Source: Blattamonas nauphoetae (lineage: Eukaryota > Preaxostyla > Oxymonadida). From it: a stretch of DNA of 64,000 bases. A program made the position numbers and the translations under genes. Below, piece after piece: positions 1 to 12,500 of the stretch. The stretch spans positions 1-64,000 of the forward strand of contig JARBJD010000344.1 of NCBI GenBank assembly GCA_033064195.1. The letters are read 5' to 3'. The notes under the pieces are model-generated. The model did not search any database and was not told the origin of the DNA. It saw only the letters and a list, made by a program, of their open reading frames with translations. The number at the start of each line of letters is the position of its first letter. The first letter of the stretch is position 1.

Positions 1-387
1 CCAGTGAAGAGACACCTTAACATCTCCGGTTCTCCACAATAAATTCAGATCAATCTGTTCTTCATTCATTTCGAACGGAATCAACATCTTGAACACTTTG
101 GCGAGATGAGCAGAACCGAAGGAGCGGTATAAACAGCAAAATTGTAGAAGAGATAGAGAAAAGAAGTGGCCCAAGTGCTGTTTGGTGCTCACTGAGGAGT
201 GGCGAGGCGAGCAGAGTGTCGAAGAGGCGAGGAGGAGGAAAGAGAGACGGAAGGGTTGTGAATGTCAAGTAGTGTGGCATCCTGCTGTGAGACTTCAACG
301 AGGAGAATAAACATGAATTTAGTAATGATTCCTGATCGAGATTGAGTGTGGGACAGCGAAGAAGGAGGGAGTGCAGACCAACATAGG
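1..387 (-). pseudogene. G2 host gene, 3'-ward piece
   Basis: Read on the minus strand this piece matches the intact relative G1 at about 37,010-37,403. Both encode a stretch with the motif YVGLHSLLLRCP followed by LNLDQE. Nucleotide similarity is clear over the whole piece with scattered indels. The family is a long helical, HEAT/ARM-like protein; I do not know its function. The piece stops exactly at 387, where element A begins, and gene homology resumes at 15,759. The left edge of the window cuts it, so the rest of the gene lies outside. I am confident of the homology to G1 but not of any function. Confidence 0.75.
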
Positions 388-460
388 AGTTCCCTCTGGT
401 CACTCAGAAGCCCAAACGAGGGCTCCTCAGCACAGCAGCGAGTACCCTGAAATGATATTA
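386..460 (+). repeat. Element A left end (outer part)
   Basis: It begins at the GG shared with the host gene, then has a stretch unique to this end (AGTTCCCTCTGGTCACTC) followed by the inverted repeat shared with the right end. The inverted repeat is interrupted at 460 by the MITE and resumes at 801 with TATTAGGGGCTGGCC. The uninterrupted version is at the right end, 15,690-15,750. Confidence 0.75.
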
Positions 461-800
461 TAGTCCCTCCACAAAACCGGCTAAAATATACAAAACCGGT
501 TTTATTCATTATAAGATCAATTTTGAAAATATAAGGCAAAATTGCAATTTCAGAACTCTTAGAAACATGGGTACGGTAGTTTGATGAGAGAGAAGATCAT
601 CAATATCACAAAAACAACGAGAAAGTTTCCAAATAATGGGGAAAATGCCTTCTTTTCGTCACTTCTTGGTTTTGAAAAAACACTAGGTCTACTTGAAAGG
701 GTGTATTAAGTGACGTGGTAATAGATAATCGAAATTTTGGATGAAACGTCTTATTTTGATTTTAGCCGGTTTAATAAATAAAACCGGTTTTGTGGAGGTC
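461..800. mobile_element. MITE inserted in the left end of element A
   Basis: This is a 340-bp sequence with terminal inverted repeats CTCCACAAAACCGG (467-480, and reverse complement at 784-797). A perfect 5-bp duplication, TATTA, flanks it (456-460 and 801-805). Each end also carries a subterminal AAAACCGGTTTTATT palindrome. Removing it restores the exact sequence of element A's opposite end, which proves the insertion. It has no coding capacity. The superfamily is undetermined. Confidence 0.85.
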
Positions 801-811
801 TATTAGGGGCT

Positions 812-2519
812 GGCCTGATCAAAATATTTCTAACAGAAAATAATGACCTCCTCGTCTTAAACTGCAACACTATCTTTGGCAATATTCGGATTCGTTATGA
901 TGATTACTATTTTCGAGGCTCATTACTATCGAAATACCTCATTTCAACCTTCAACCGTTTAAGCCATTCCAGCCTTTGTCAAGGGACTTGTCGTGATCAT
1001 GCGACAAGTCATCACATGAGGTTGACTCAGACAACTGCTTCCAAATGTCGATAATTACATCAGATGTTTCCATTTCGACACCGAACCAATTTCGGAAGAA
1101 TACTTCACGCTCCCAATTCATGCGAAATTCAACTGTTTCACCGTTCATGGCGCTCAAGATAGTGCCATTGAAGTGGAATCAATTGCGGTTATTGTTCGAA
1201 ACATCTTCTCGACACAGGGCAAGCAAGTTGAATTGGACATCGAAACAGAACTCCGTCGACTGCCAGGATGCTATTCAGATTGATATTGCCATTACGAGAG
1301 TCACTAGAAGACGGGACAGCAGCAATTCACAACGACGAGGAGGCAGGAACAAAGATAGAGTTCCAATTCCGTGGAGAACTTCATCACGTCCAGCAACGAG
1401 GCAACATGAGGGAAGCACCTCTTTATCCTGGAAATTGTTTACCCCCTTCTCATTGAGGTCAAGACACTCGCCACACGAGCCAACACTTGTCCTATCGGGA
1501 CATTTTCCCACGACTCCTAAGTTCAAACAAGCAGGTGCCGATCCTCATAAATGCATGAGACTTTTCGATTCATGGCTCGGAAGATATCCGTTCGTCGTTT
1601 TGAGCCAAATGATGCAATATCACAACAGTCCGATGTCGATCCAGATCATCAACAGTTACCGCGATTTCATGCATTATATCTTGCATCTTCGGCAAGAATC
1701 TGTTGTCCAAGTTACAATCGGCACTAATCCTTGCTTTCAATGGTGAAAAATGGGGAAGTCAAGTTCGACCTCACAACTGAGTACCACCATAAGAAGGAAT
1801 GAACTCAACACTTTGACGCTTCGATCAACTCAACAAATGAACATTCGCGATTCAACAAGGTCATTTCATCTCCTCACCACTCGCATTAACTCGACATCAC
1901 GAAGTTATCAAGAACAATTGGAAAACATGTTCGTACGGTGGATCCAATGTCAAACGGCAAAGAACATGTCACAAAAGACCCAAGGGCATGAGATAGATCG
2001 ACCACTCAAGGAAAAATTCCAATGCTGGCATGCTAACAGCCAATACTTCGAGCCAGTCGTGAAGAAAAGGTTCTGAGGTGAAATCTCATTTCCGAGCTCA
2101 CAAAATTCCCAGTTCTGGTCGACAATCGCCAATTCTCAATCCTGTATTCCAGTTTTCAGGATTGCGTCAGCCTCAACACCATTCTCGACACAACACGAGT
2201 TCTCCCACCAGAGGAAATCACAGACCACTTTGATGAATTTAATACAAACCTGAAGAAAGCAGAATCGATTTTACAAACAGAAGAAGAACAACACTCATCA
2301 ATTTGTTCGCTGAAACAGAAAGCAGGAATTAAGAAAGCAACTGCGGTCCCAAGGCTCACCTACGTCGAAGATGACAAGAGGGACGTTACCAAGGGACACC
2401 TCGCCCTCACCATTGAGGACGGCATCCTCCCAGCCGCTCTCCCAGAATGTGGCAAGCAAGAGTTCAAGCTCACCACCGTCGCTGCGACATCCAACACCGA
2501 CTTCGTCAACCAAGGTTAC
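812..2519 (+). pseudogene. Element A, decayed coding region, left part
   Basis: Coding-like stretches lie on the plus strand from about 1,060 to 2,519. The part at 1,750-2,250 is clearly similar at nucleotide level to 11,150-11,600 in element B, in the same order. A stretch near 1,130-1,170 resembles one at 10,160-10,260 of B more weakly. I cannot match the protein to a known family. It is broken in several places. The first few hundred bases (812-950) show nothing. Confidence 0.45.
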
Positions 2520-2538
2520 ATATGGGTCGTTCCCACTC

Positions 2539-2630
2539 AGAATCGACACCCTTTTTATTGTTTCAAAACACTTCATTTGTTGTAATCAAGCAATTTTGGG
2601 GGCAAAAGCTTATCTTTTCACTTGATCTCT
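2539..2630 (+). repeat. C1 left inverted end
   Basis: It aligns at roughly 75-80% with the reverse complement of 8,032-8,129 and nearly perfectly with the C2 left end at 16,849-16,942. The conserved blocks are TTTTATTGTTTCAAA, TTTTTGGGG and CTTATCTTTTCACT. Confidence 0.6.
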
Positions 2631-2895
2631 TTCATCGCAACACTCAGAAATGATAATGAGTCCGATCTTCTTCCATCACAAGAATTGATTGAAATTATCG
2701 TACACTTTCTCTCTCTTCATGTATACTTCTATGATATGGGGAAAAGATGGAAAATATCTGTTTTCCGGCAGCTTGGCGCAGTCTCCACAGAATGACCCGT
2801 CTTCGGTCAGATCTCTCTCGTTTTGATTCTTCTCTCAGGAATCAATCGAGACAAACATCTCAATAACTGTCCACGTTTTATTTCAGTCTCCCAAC

Positions 2896-5800
2896 AATGC
2901 TATATCCTTCATTCGACGATCCTTCTCCACCACTTCTGTACTCCAACTATGCACTCACATCGTCCGTGGTCGCTGCCTCATATTCATTTTGTCAAGATGA
3001 CTCTCTTGAAACCAAATCGTCACCGAACCGCCAAGTTCGAACGATTTAGCACTTCATAGAATGTCCGTTCCGATCCGCTCCTCAGCCTCCAAATTTGCTT
3101 CAATCACCATAATTCGAAAGATACACAACATACTCATCTCTTCGTCTCATACACACAGGCACTCTGCTCTTTATCCTGCACCCCAAATCCCTCACAGAAA
3201 CCGAACAATGTCTTACTCTCAACCATGTTGCTCTCCCTGTCACTATTGTCACTCATCTTCTCCCATTCCACCCTTCTCTCCTTGCCTCCTTTCTGGAGCA
3301 ACGCAAACTTTGGCCGCAGCTGGATTAGGCAATCGAGATCCTTCTCCTCTTTATTCACCACCAGCCGTCTCTCTCCCCACAACCATCCCATTCCTGTCCT
3401 CAATTTCGATTGACTTCGCCAATTTCTGTTCCACCAACATTGACACATCACCGGCGAGCGCTCTTCCTCTCTCGTCCATCACATCATACCCAATCACCCT
3501 CCTCGACGAGTATCCATCGCTCTCCTCCTTCCTCCACATCCACTCCACCATCATTCTCTTCTCTCTCCTCCATCCATCGGTTCCTCTCCACCAATCGATC
3601 AAATCAAAAGCAGGTCCGTTCATTTCTGTTACCGAACGCCTTGTCGCCCTCCACACCCGTCCCACAGCTTTTTAATTGGAGACCTGCCTGTCACCTTCCG
3701 CTCCCAAACAGACGATGTCGACTCGATTGGACTGCACACTCTACCTCCTCTTCTCCAGGCCATGACGCTTCTCAGACACTTGATTCTCTTCTCCCCACCG
3801 CATACCATCAAACAGCTCCAAGACAGCGCTTACCACTGCGGTGCGATGGACTGGCTTCATTTTGGGGCATGCTCTCCACCTGTGGCCATCACACAGCCCC
3901 GATCGCAAGAAAGGAAGACACAAGCTGGATGAGCACGTCTATCGCGGCTGAGGCGAACGCTGTGGGAAGCTCAGCCGCTCCGCACATCCGCGATAGCTGC
4001 AGAGACCTGTTCTTCCTCCTCTCGTCACCCGCCTCGATCGAACACTACCTCATCCCCTCCTTCCGCAGAGCCTCTCCAACTCCAACCGTCGTCCATCGTC
4101 CACCCTCTCCTCACAAGCGCCTAGTACCCCTTCGTCAATAGACACCTATGTGCGATGCCTCCCTCGTTCCCTCTGCTCCACCCCATCAACCTCGCCGACA
4201 TCCACCTCTCGCCTTTCTACGAGCCAGCACACGTCACTTCCACGTCCCTCACGTGGCACGAACCGACCTATCTGCTGTCGCCGTTCATCCTCCCACCATC
4301 CTCGTTCTGGGCGATGTCCTCGCTGGACTTCTTCTCCCACAACATGTCACCCTCAGCCAACTCCAACCCGCACACCAGACACACCAATGGATGGGACACG
4401 TTTGATCAGTGGAACATCTCCGACGAAGACATCCCACGCACGACCTCAGAGAACATCGATGCCAGGCCAGAATCACCGTCCGAGCAAACCAAGGACGATC
4501 CTCAGCACACAACACAGCATCCTCTTCCGAATCCGTTCCGTGCACACAGCGACGACACAGTGAAGTGGACAGCGGAAGACGCGGACAGGTCAGGACGAGA
4601 TTTGGGTGATCCACTCTCCCTCGCCGATTGGGATCGAGCGATGTCGCAGAGCAAAGAAGGACGGACTGGACGTGAAGGAGGGCGAGAACATGTCGAAGCT
4701 GCATTACTTCGAGCACACCGCGACAACATTCCTGCACACCCTCATCCGCGACAACATTCCTGCACACCCTCATCCGCGACAGAATACAGAGCGAGCAGAA
4801 CGTGAAGGACGCTCTTTCCAAACAAGGCAAGTCAACAGCCAAGCACTCGAAGGTATCGAGCAAGCCTCAAATCACAGACTACGACACCGAAGCGCACTCA
4901 ACGGATTTTGAGGATGCTCAGATTCTGACAGTGGCTGTCAAGCGGGGGCACTCGCTTCTTTCGATCGTCGGAAGAATGGTGAAGGAGGCCACACTGACAA
5001 AGTATGGCTGTGGGGAGAAGTCGTCGTGGTTGGAGGCCCTGCTCGAATCGGAGCGAGAGCTGGGGTGTCTTCCCATCCCCTTCCTTCCAATCAACAGCGG
5101 CGCCTTTTGGGCGATGTTCGACCCGCAACGACTCAGGGCACCATCACAAGCACGCTCCTCCATCCCCGCTGGTCATCCTCCAGCCTGCGCCGACTCTCTC
5201 CCACCTGCGACTCGTGTTCACGTCTTCGCTGTCGCACGTGAAGGTGGGCGAGTATTACATCGACGTGCTGATGGAGGAGAACGTCCTGTCCTCTTCCTCG
5301 TCAATCAGCACTCTGTCGAGAACGTCGCCCAATTGCTCGCGTCGGATGAGTGACGGAAAACGGGAGGAATCAAAACAACAACAGGCTCTGCTGAACGACC
5401 GCCTGCTCTCTCCGCCGAACAACTGGAAGCCACACCAGCAGCACCGCATATCGACACCATGCGAGGAATCGATGATTGTTCTCAGTTTGCGATATCTCTG
5501 TTTGCGGTATCCAACCCCTTCTCCTCGCCGAAGAGCTGATGAAGCGGATCGAATGCCTCGGACGATTGTTCGGCTATCTCGAGCAGGGCCTCGCTGAGTC
5601 CTTCGACATTCAGAACTCGAAAACATCCTCTCCTCCATCGTCAGCCAGAGCGTCTCTCTCATCCACACCATCCAGCGCACCGCAGCAGGGACGGGAGTCG
5701 AGCGAGCAGTTTGCTGAGCATGCTGAGTTCGAGTTGTTGGTGATTGATTACTGCGTGAAGATCTGCACCACGTCCTTCGTCCTCATCTACACTCTCATCC

Positions 5801-7823
5801 ACTCGTCGAAGCTCGCCTGCTCTCCTTCAAAGACAAGAACGGCATCGCGCTGGTCTTCTCCTTCTTCAACGTCGCCCCTTTCCTCTCCACGGTATACCCG
5901 CTCTCGTCGACTGTCCAGCCTGATGACTCCCTTCTCGCCCGATCTGCTCCGCGGCAGAAGACCCAATCCCCAGTCCCTCTCGTCTCGATCAGCCGCATCG
6001 AGTCTGCCCTGTCTCATCCAATCTCGTTCCCAAAGGCTCACTGTGTCATTGTGTCGCTTGGCTCGCTCATCCCACTCTTCGCCTCCAACCAAATATTCCC
6101 TCTCTCGATCGGCCCTCGCTCGTTCCTGTACCAAAACCAGATCAACCGCTACAACCGCTCCGCCACAACGAAGGACAACTTCGATGTGCTGAACCATCTC
6201 TTCAAGGTGTTCCTGCGACATGCCCCCACTCTCCCTCGCATCTCTCCCCTTCGCCCCGACGAAAGCCACTCTCACCCGCATCGCCAAGTTGAACACTTCT
6301 GCTTCATCTCCCGACGCACGCGAAGATGTCAAGATGGAGATGTCGGTCCTGATCAAGCGAATGTCGCAGTACGCAGAGAGAAAACACGCTCGCGAGAAGA
6401 AGTGGAACGAGCTGGCGAGCTTTCACAGTCAAAACCGCCATTCGAGGCAGTCTGGATGTGCAGTGTGCACGGCCATGATCCAGCTGTGGAAGGAAGAGTC
6501 AGCTGACTTCGAAACCACACGTGCCTCGCTCTATCTCCACCTCAACACCGCGATCAAGCTAAGCAGAGACCGCCCAACAGCTTCTGCAACATGCAGAGCG
6601 TGGTGGGCAGGTGGAATGTGATCAAAACGTCGGCAGATGCGGACTTCGACGAGACGAAGTTCAGAGACGAGCGAGTGTCGTCGTTCATCCTTTCGTCCCA
6701 CGACAACACACTCGATTTGCACGGAAACCCGATCACCCACACAAAAGAAGAGACCACAGAAAACGCCACAGACGAGGAGCTCGACACTCCTTCCCCGTCC
6801 AGTGCGATGGACGATCACAAGTCAGAGTCGCCACACCTCAAGCAGACACCCACCATTTCCCCGTCCATATCGACACAGACCACCACTCCACCAGCTCCCA
6901 GCACGCCGGGCACGTTCCCACGACTCGGCTCGAGACCAGTCTCACAGCGTGTACTGGCCATCTCATCACCGTCACTCCCTCGCGGCCAGTCTTCACTTGC
7001 ACGCTCGTCGTCCTTCACACTCCAAGACACACCCACTCCATTCTCCGACAGTGTCCCGTCGGAGGCGGAGGAAGGACAAGCGACTGACCTCACAACTCAA
7101 CTTCAAGACGAAGAAGACGACGAGAACTTCGACGCGATGGACGAGTTCCGACAGTTCTCGCTGCAGAAGTCGTTTGGTGGACGAGGCTCAGAATGGGGAG
7201 GAGCATCCAGCGGAGGACGTGGAGGACACTTCACAAATCTGTTTTCCTGCTTCCCTCTCTCCATCCCTCCCCACGCTGATGCCCAGAAGACAAACGACAT
7301 GGCGTTCCCTCCGTCCACTCGCCTCAAGATGCACAAAGAGGAGGTCGACCTTGTTTCTGCTGTTAAGTACGTGTGCATGATCACCGACCTCCTTCTGAAG
7401 GACGACATGGTCACCTTCGACGACACAACTCGATCCGGGTCAGTCTCGCCGTACTCCGAAGCTCTCCACATCATCTCCCGCTGCCTCGTCACCCCGTCTC
7501 CCGTCGCACGCTCGGCTGTCTTCGTCCTCCTCCTCTCTCTCTTCCGCGCCGACAATTCGGTCAGCTCTGTTTGTGTCGACGCTGACGAACATTCTGATGC
7601 GACTGAGAGAACAAGCTCTTCACCACAGACTATGTTCCGAAACGCAATCGCTTGTCTGTTCCGTCCTCACGTCAGCTCGTCTTTCCATCCATCCGCTGAC
7701 TTCTCTGTATCCAAATCGCTCGCTCTCGCTCTGTGTGGAACAGTGGCATTAAAATCATCGTCCTGTTTGTCACAAGATTGGAGAGAGAAAGGAAACGAGA
7801 ATATGACGATCTACTCGAGGTGA
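2896..7823 (+). pseudogene. Unrecognised long gene carried by unit C (copy 1)
   Basis: The likely start is the ATG at 2,896 (MLYPSFDDPSPPLLYSNY), just after a T-rich ...TTTCAG that looks like an intron end. Coding signal then switches among all three plus frames, with the longest open stretch at 6,591-7,823 ending in TGA. That stretch has an acidic Ser/Thr/Pro-rich middle and a helical C-terminal part. A charged helical segment containing MSVLIKRMSQYAERKH lies at about 6,340-6,400. Comparison with copy 2 shows that most differences are single-base indels in short runs, so both copies need several frame changes to be read. I do not recognise the family. Cellular role unknown. Confidence 0.45.
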
Positions 7824-8031
7824 CGAATGAAATACTGTTGAGTTGGACCTGAAGACTCGTTGAGAACAACCGAACGGCGAAAATGGCTGTCACACGAGAG
7901 CAATATTATGGTTTCTCTTCGAAGAAAGGAGTAAGTGAGTCATCTTTATCATATTTCATTACCATTCACAACAATTCTCAGCTTTGACACTTCCTGACGT
8001 CATTTGATAAAATAATGGGTTTGATCAACTT
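7824..8031 (+). other. 3' flank of the unit C gene
   Basis: These 208 bp lie between the TGA of the unit C gene and the inverted end. They are AT-richer than the gene and have no open frame of note, consistent with a 3' untranslated region. Confidence 0.35.
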
Positions 8032-8129
8032 CAGTTGTGATCTGAGTGAAAAGATAAGGTTTTGCCCCAAAAATGGTTTGAATGGAATGAACTGAGTGAT
8101 TTGAAACAATAAAACGGGAGTGTTGATTC
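8032..8129 (-). repeat. C1 right inverted end
   Basis: This is the reverse complement of the C1 left end with about 20-25% divergence. It is absent from the truncated copy C2. Confidence 0.6.
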
Positions 8130-8139
8130 TGTACAAAAC

Positions 8140-9472
8140 TAGCTCATATTCAAGTGGACTCACTTTGCTGGCACGATTGATGTTGACTTCATTTTCAACG
8201 ACCGCAAGTTGCTTCTCAGACCGATCCCACCGCCGACCTCGAAATCACCGATGGCGGCAGGTTCACTGTCCAAGCCTTCAAAGACGCCGAAGGTGCCAAG
8301 AGCATCTCTTCTGTTGTTGCTGCGCTCGTTCTCGTACTTGCTCTCGTTTCTTAGAGAATGAAGAAAGAACCCTTTCTCAATCTGAATCGGAAGCGAAACG
8401 ATGGTTCCATTTTCGAAATTGACACCACTTGACGGCTCAATCGTAGAGAAGAGGAGCGAAGGAAATCTCCTCTGCATTGTTACAACCCTTCAATCGCCGG
8501 GAGCAACTTATTTGTGGATCTGTTTGCGGACACAAGGCGCATAAGCGATTTGACAGTGACATGTCCATTCGAAGAAGGAATGGACAGTCCGGAGAATGCC
8601 CAAGTTCAGCTTTCTCGGACAACCCCATCTGTCAAGATGAGTGGGGCCTCCCCAATCAAGCCTCGCGAATGGAACTCATCACCCTCCTGTAAGAGGACGT
8701 CACCACTCCTTCCATCAAAGCTGCTAGTTTCCCGTGCTCCAAACGACGACAAAACGATCTCGAAGCCGAGAAACTAGTTAGTTGCACCAGACATCGTCAA
8801 AGCAATTCCGTTCGAGTGAGTCATTGAAACATTGTGACACGGGCTGCATCTCATTTGTCTCACATGCAACGAAGAGATTGCATCACACTCCAACAGACTG
8901 TTCGGTGAGGAGAACCAACGATGCGCTCGTAGAAATCAACAAACAATGGCTGCATACTACCTGACCAAGCTTGACACGGAAATACCACAAATTCAACTCG
9001 TGATAGCCGTGTACAGACAAGGACTTTTAACTTGACAAATGAAAAGACGATGTGAAGGGGCACTCGACCGACATGTTCAAACAGTACCTGAGAATGCGGA
9101 TTAAACTGCCAGATTGAGGAAGTGAACGAAGAAGGATCACAATTCAAAGATATTCAACAACACACTTCGCGAGACACTGGAACAATCAACGATCAATGCG
9201 GATTGCATTCACAAGGGATCGTAATGCCACTTATTCATTGCGGACAAGGTCGATCATGAGTAGACACTCGTCAAGCCAGAAGCGTTCAGACCAGACTGCA
9301 GTCCATTCCATCTTTGAAATTCCATGACATTCATGGTCACAATCCAGGATTCAGGTACCGTCCAAGCTGTTCCCAGAATATTGACCTGTCACAGAAGGCG
9401 AACGATATCGTTGTGTCTGACTTCTGTCAATACGACAAATTCGAAAAACACGTCAGCTTGAGCTCGGAAGTT
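8140..9472 (+). pseudogene. Element A, decayed coding region, middle part
   Basis: This continues the element A coding region after C1. Its segment 8,390-8,900 is similar to 11,870-12,400 of element B, again in the same order. One short frame near 8,215-8,356 ends in a hydrophobic tail (SSVVAALVLVLALVS), like the C-terminus of a membrane-anchored protein. It is broken in several places; function unknown. Element B starts at 9,473. Confidence 0.4.
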
Positions 9473-9568
9473 GGATGTCGCAAGCTCCATCCGACACATA
9501 ACCAGGGCTCATCAACATGTTGAGTGAGACCCTGGGTCCATCAAAGACGGTCCATGGGTTGGCCGATC
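9473..9568 (+). repeat. Element B left end
   Basis: The first 24 bases or so (GGATGTCGCAAGCTCCATCC) are unique to this end. The remainder is the inverted repeat shared with 14,256-14,327, including GAGTGAGACCCTGGGTCC and GGGTTGGCCGATC. Confidence 0.8.
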
Positions 9569-12500
9569 TAAAATACCAATCGAAACAAATTGACCTCCTC
9601 GTCTATTTTTAACGAACTATCATTCTTTGATCATCACTTAATTCATACTGATCAAACAGAAATACAATTTCTTCACTCAGTCGTTCTCTTCAATCTCGCC
9701 ATAAAAGGCTCGCACAAGTATCTCCCGATGGCAGCATCACCTCACTTCTTTCAACTACCCACTCAAGACAGGGGTAACAAGTGGATTCAATTGAGATCTC
9801 TCAATATGAATGTTTTACAAGTCGACAAGCAAGACCGGGAACTTGAAGAGGATCGATCACTCTTAAAGATCCATGACCCGATTCGAAAGTTGGACGACGA
9901 GGAGGATACAGGCATCGACAATCTCTCCGATCTTGTGAGCCCTGAAATCAGCAAAGTAATTCACACGATGCCTCACGACATCAATTTCAAGTTGTTCAGT
10001 TTTATCCTCTCTCAAGCGAAGGATCGTGACAAGGTTGAAAGTTCATACCGAGGATGAGATAATCCGTCTGTTTTACAAGCTTGGAATCTGAACCAGACAA
10101 TACCTTTGCATTACACACCAATCATACTTGCGTCTCAGTACAACCACGAATGGATAATTGTGCAGTAATAACGTTCCTCAGCACTCAAGACAGTGCAAAC
10201 GTTGGAGTATTGACTGCCGATATCATTCATAATAACAACAAGACTCTCCACGGATCATAGAAAGGAGGGCGAAGGAAAAGTATCTCGGTATTACATCCGA
10301 ACGATCACCAGATTCAGAAGTATCATGATTAGCATGCGAAGTGAACAACAGATCCAGAAGTGACAGGATTCATCATGAAATTCGTCCAATCAAGCGACCA
10401 CTTTTTCGTGCCAACCGTTGCACTCAAGGAACTTGGACTTGCGAGCGAGGAGGAGACTTGGACAATAAAAGAAGGTCAAACAGTTTATCCACAGCATTTC
10501 AATATCATGCGGAGGCTTTTCTACCAGATTTGAGAAGCATCACTCCGCCTGCTCTGCTCGGACTAAAATTGGCTGTAAACTGCAAGAAAAGCATTACGAC
10601 TCAACTCAATAGTATTCTGATATCCAACAGGGTGAAACGTGACAGATGATTACAAGATAATCTCGTTAGATGGACTCTGCCATGTAGAAGGATCAAACTC
10701 TACCTACGAAGCCAATGAAGATAAAGGCACCTCTGAATTGCTAGAATCAGCAATTAGTGACCTTGGTTGCGTGATTTCATCCCGTCCAGCAGCGGGGTAA
10801 AATGAAACCACGCACCATCCAATACCGGACATAAAGCGAATCAACACTCGTCACTATCATCTCAAAATCTGTCACCATTTCGTATAACTCACCATTTACA
10901 TCAATTTGATCACGTCTCCGACGACAGTATCACGGCGATCTTGCGCATCTTGGCTCGGAGCCAAACATGTCAGACCTGAACCCTTGATCCCCCTTGCAAG
11001 GGAAGAAATGGTCTTCCTTTTGGGATACACTGTTGATGGACATTCTCTGGACTCGAGTATCGCCAACATCACGCCTGTCTGCATCAGCAACGAAACACAA
11101 GAGCATCCTGCGAAGGGAGCCAAAAGAACAACGGAGTTCCACCATGACTTGGTCGGTAATCAACGTATCAACGCCTCGATCACCTCAATTGACAAACAAT
11201 CGTGATTCAACAGATCATTTCATCTCCGCACATCTCTCATTGATTCGATATCAATACCGTCTCAAGCTCAATTGGACAACTGATCCCCCCGGCAGACTCA
11301 AAGTTTCACGGCAGATGAACTTACCTCAAAACGACCAAAGGACTGAAATATGATCGATTACAAGTGAAATTATTTAGTGCTGACATGCAAACAACCTCTT
11401 TTGGGAACGACAACGAAGTTGAGATTGTAAACAAGGATAGGAATGACCAATCTCAGAAAATCACAAAATGTGCACATTTCGACGACAATCGTCAGTTCCC
11501 AATTCCGTCGTCACCTTTCAGGATTGTATCAGCCTCCAGCCCCATCCTCGAACAAGCACCTTCTGTCCCACCAGTGGGACAGGCTGAACTCGACGACGTC
11601 GACACTTGAACTGATTCTAGTTCACGCTCAGGTCCTCCAAAAGGATTATATCACATTACAGATGATCTCGAAATCTTCACGACTGTTTTGATCACTTTGA
11701 AGAACCACGTACAAATCCGAGGACATTTGAACTCGTCCAATAAGCCAATGAAGATCATGAACTCAGCATGATAATCGGCGTGAAGAATCTCTTTGTTGAA
11801 ACACTCGCTGAAAAGAATGGAATAAATTACAAGACCATGACTCAAAATTATCCGGAGTTTGAAGTGAAACGATGGTAGGATTCTCGAAACGGACACTACT
11901 GAACGTACCAGGCGCGGAGAAGAAGGAGAGTGAGAGAAATCTCCTCCGCATTGTCCACGACTCTTCAATCGTCCAGAGCAACGAAATTGTGGGACTGTAA
12001 ACTGTCATGATGCCCAGGAGAGAGTTGACAGCGAAAGGCAAAATTGAAGAAGAAGGACAGTCCGGAGAACGTCCAAGTCCAGCTTTCTCGCACTATCCGT
12101 TCTGATTGCCGCCAATAAGAGGACGCGACCAGTCTCTCCAACAAGAGCAATGTGTTTCCCTGGTCACAAGTCGACGACGAATCAAATTAAACTCTCTTCA
12201 ACGACATCTCAAGAACAAGACAGGCTAAAGCCGAGAGACAGGTTGCTCGCACCAGGCATCGTCGAACCCCACTCATTCAACAGAATCATCGAGAATCAGA
12301 GAAACACGTTTCTCATTCTGAACCCCCTCACCCTGAATGGGCTAAACATTCTCTGTCTCACACGCATGAAAGGCATGTCATCGCACAGGAAAAGACAGAT
12401 TGGGTTGGAGATCCAAGCTCTACTGGTCTCTCGCCATACAGTTCAACCATACACGTTGATGTGAAGAGTGCGGCATCTCAACAGACCAGCACAAAGTCAC

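Larger units (their letters stand above)
2520..8135 (+). mobile_element. Unit C1: 5.6-kb repeat with inverted ends inside element A
   Basis: Sequence from 2,520 onward is repeated at 16,831, starting with the shared ATGGGTCGTTCCCACTC. The ends are diverged inverted repeats of about 90 bp (2,539-2,630 and 8,032-8,129). They share AGAATC, TTTTATTGTTTCAAA and CTTATCTTTTCACT. Element A homology to element B is collinear across C1, so C1 lies inserted in A. The cargo is one long plus-strand coding region. No target duplication could be fixed. Its class is undetermined: it could be a DNA transposon or a host gene moved between flanking repeats. Confidence 0.5.
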
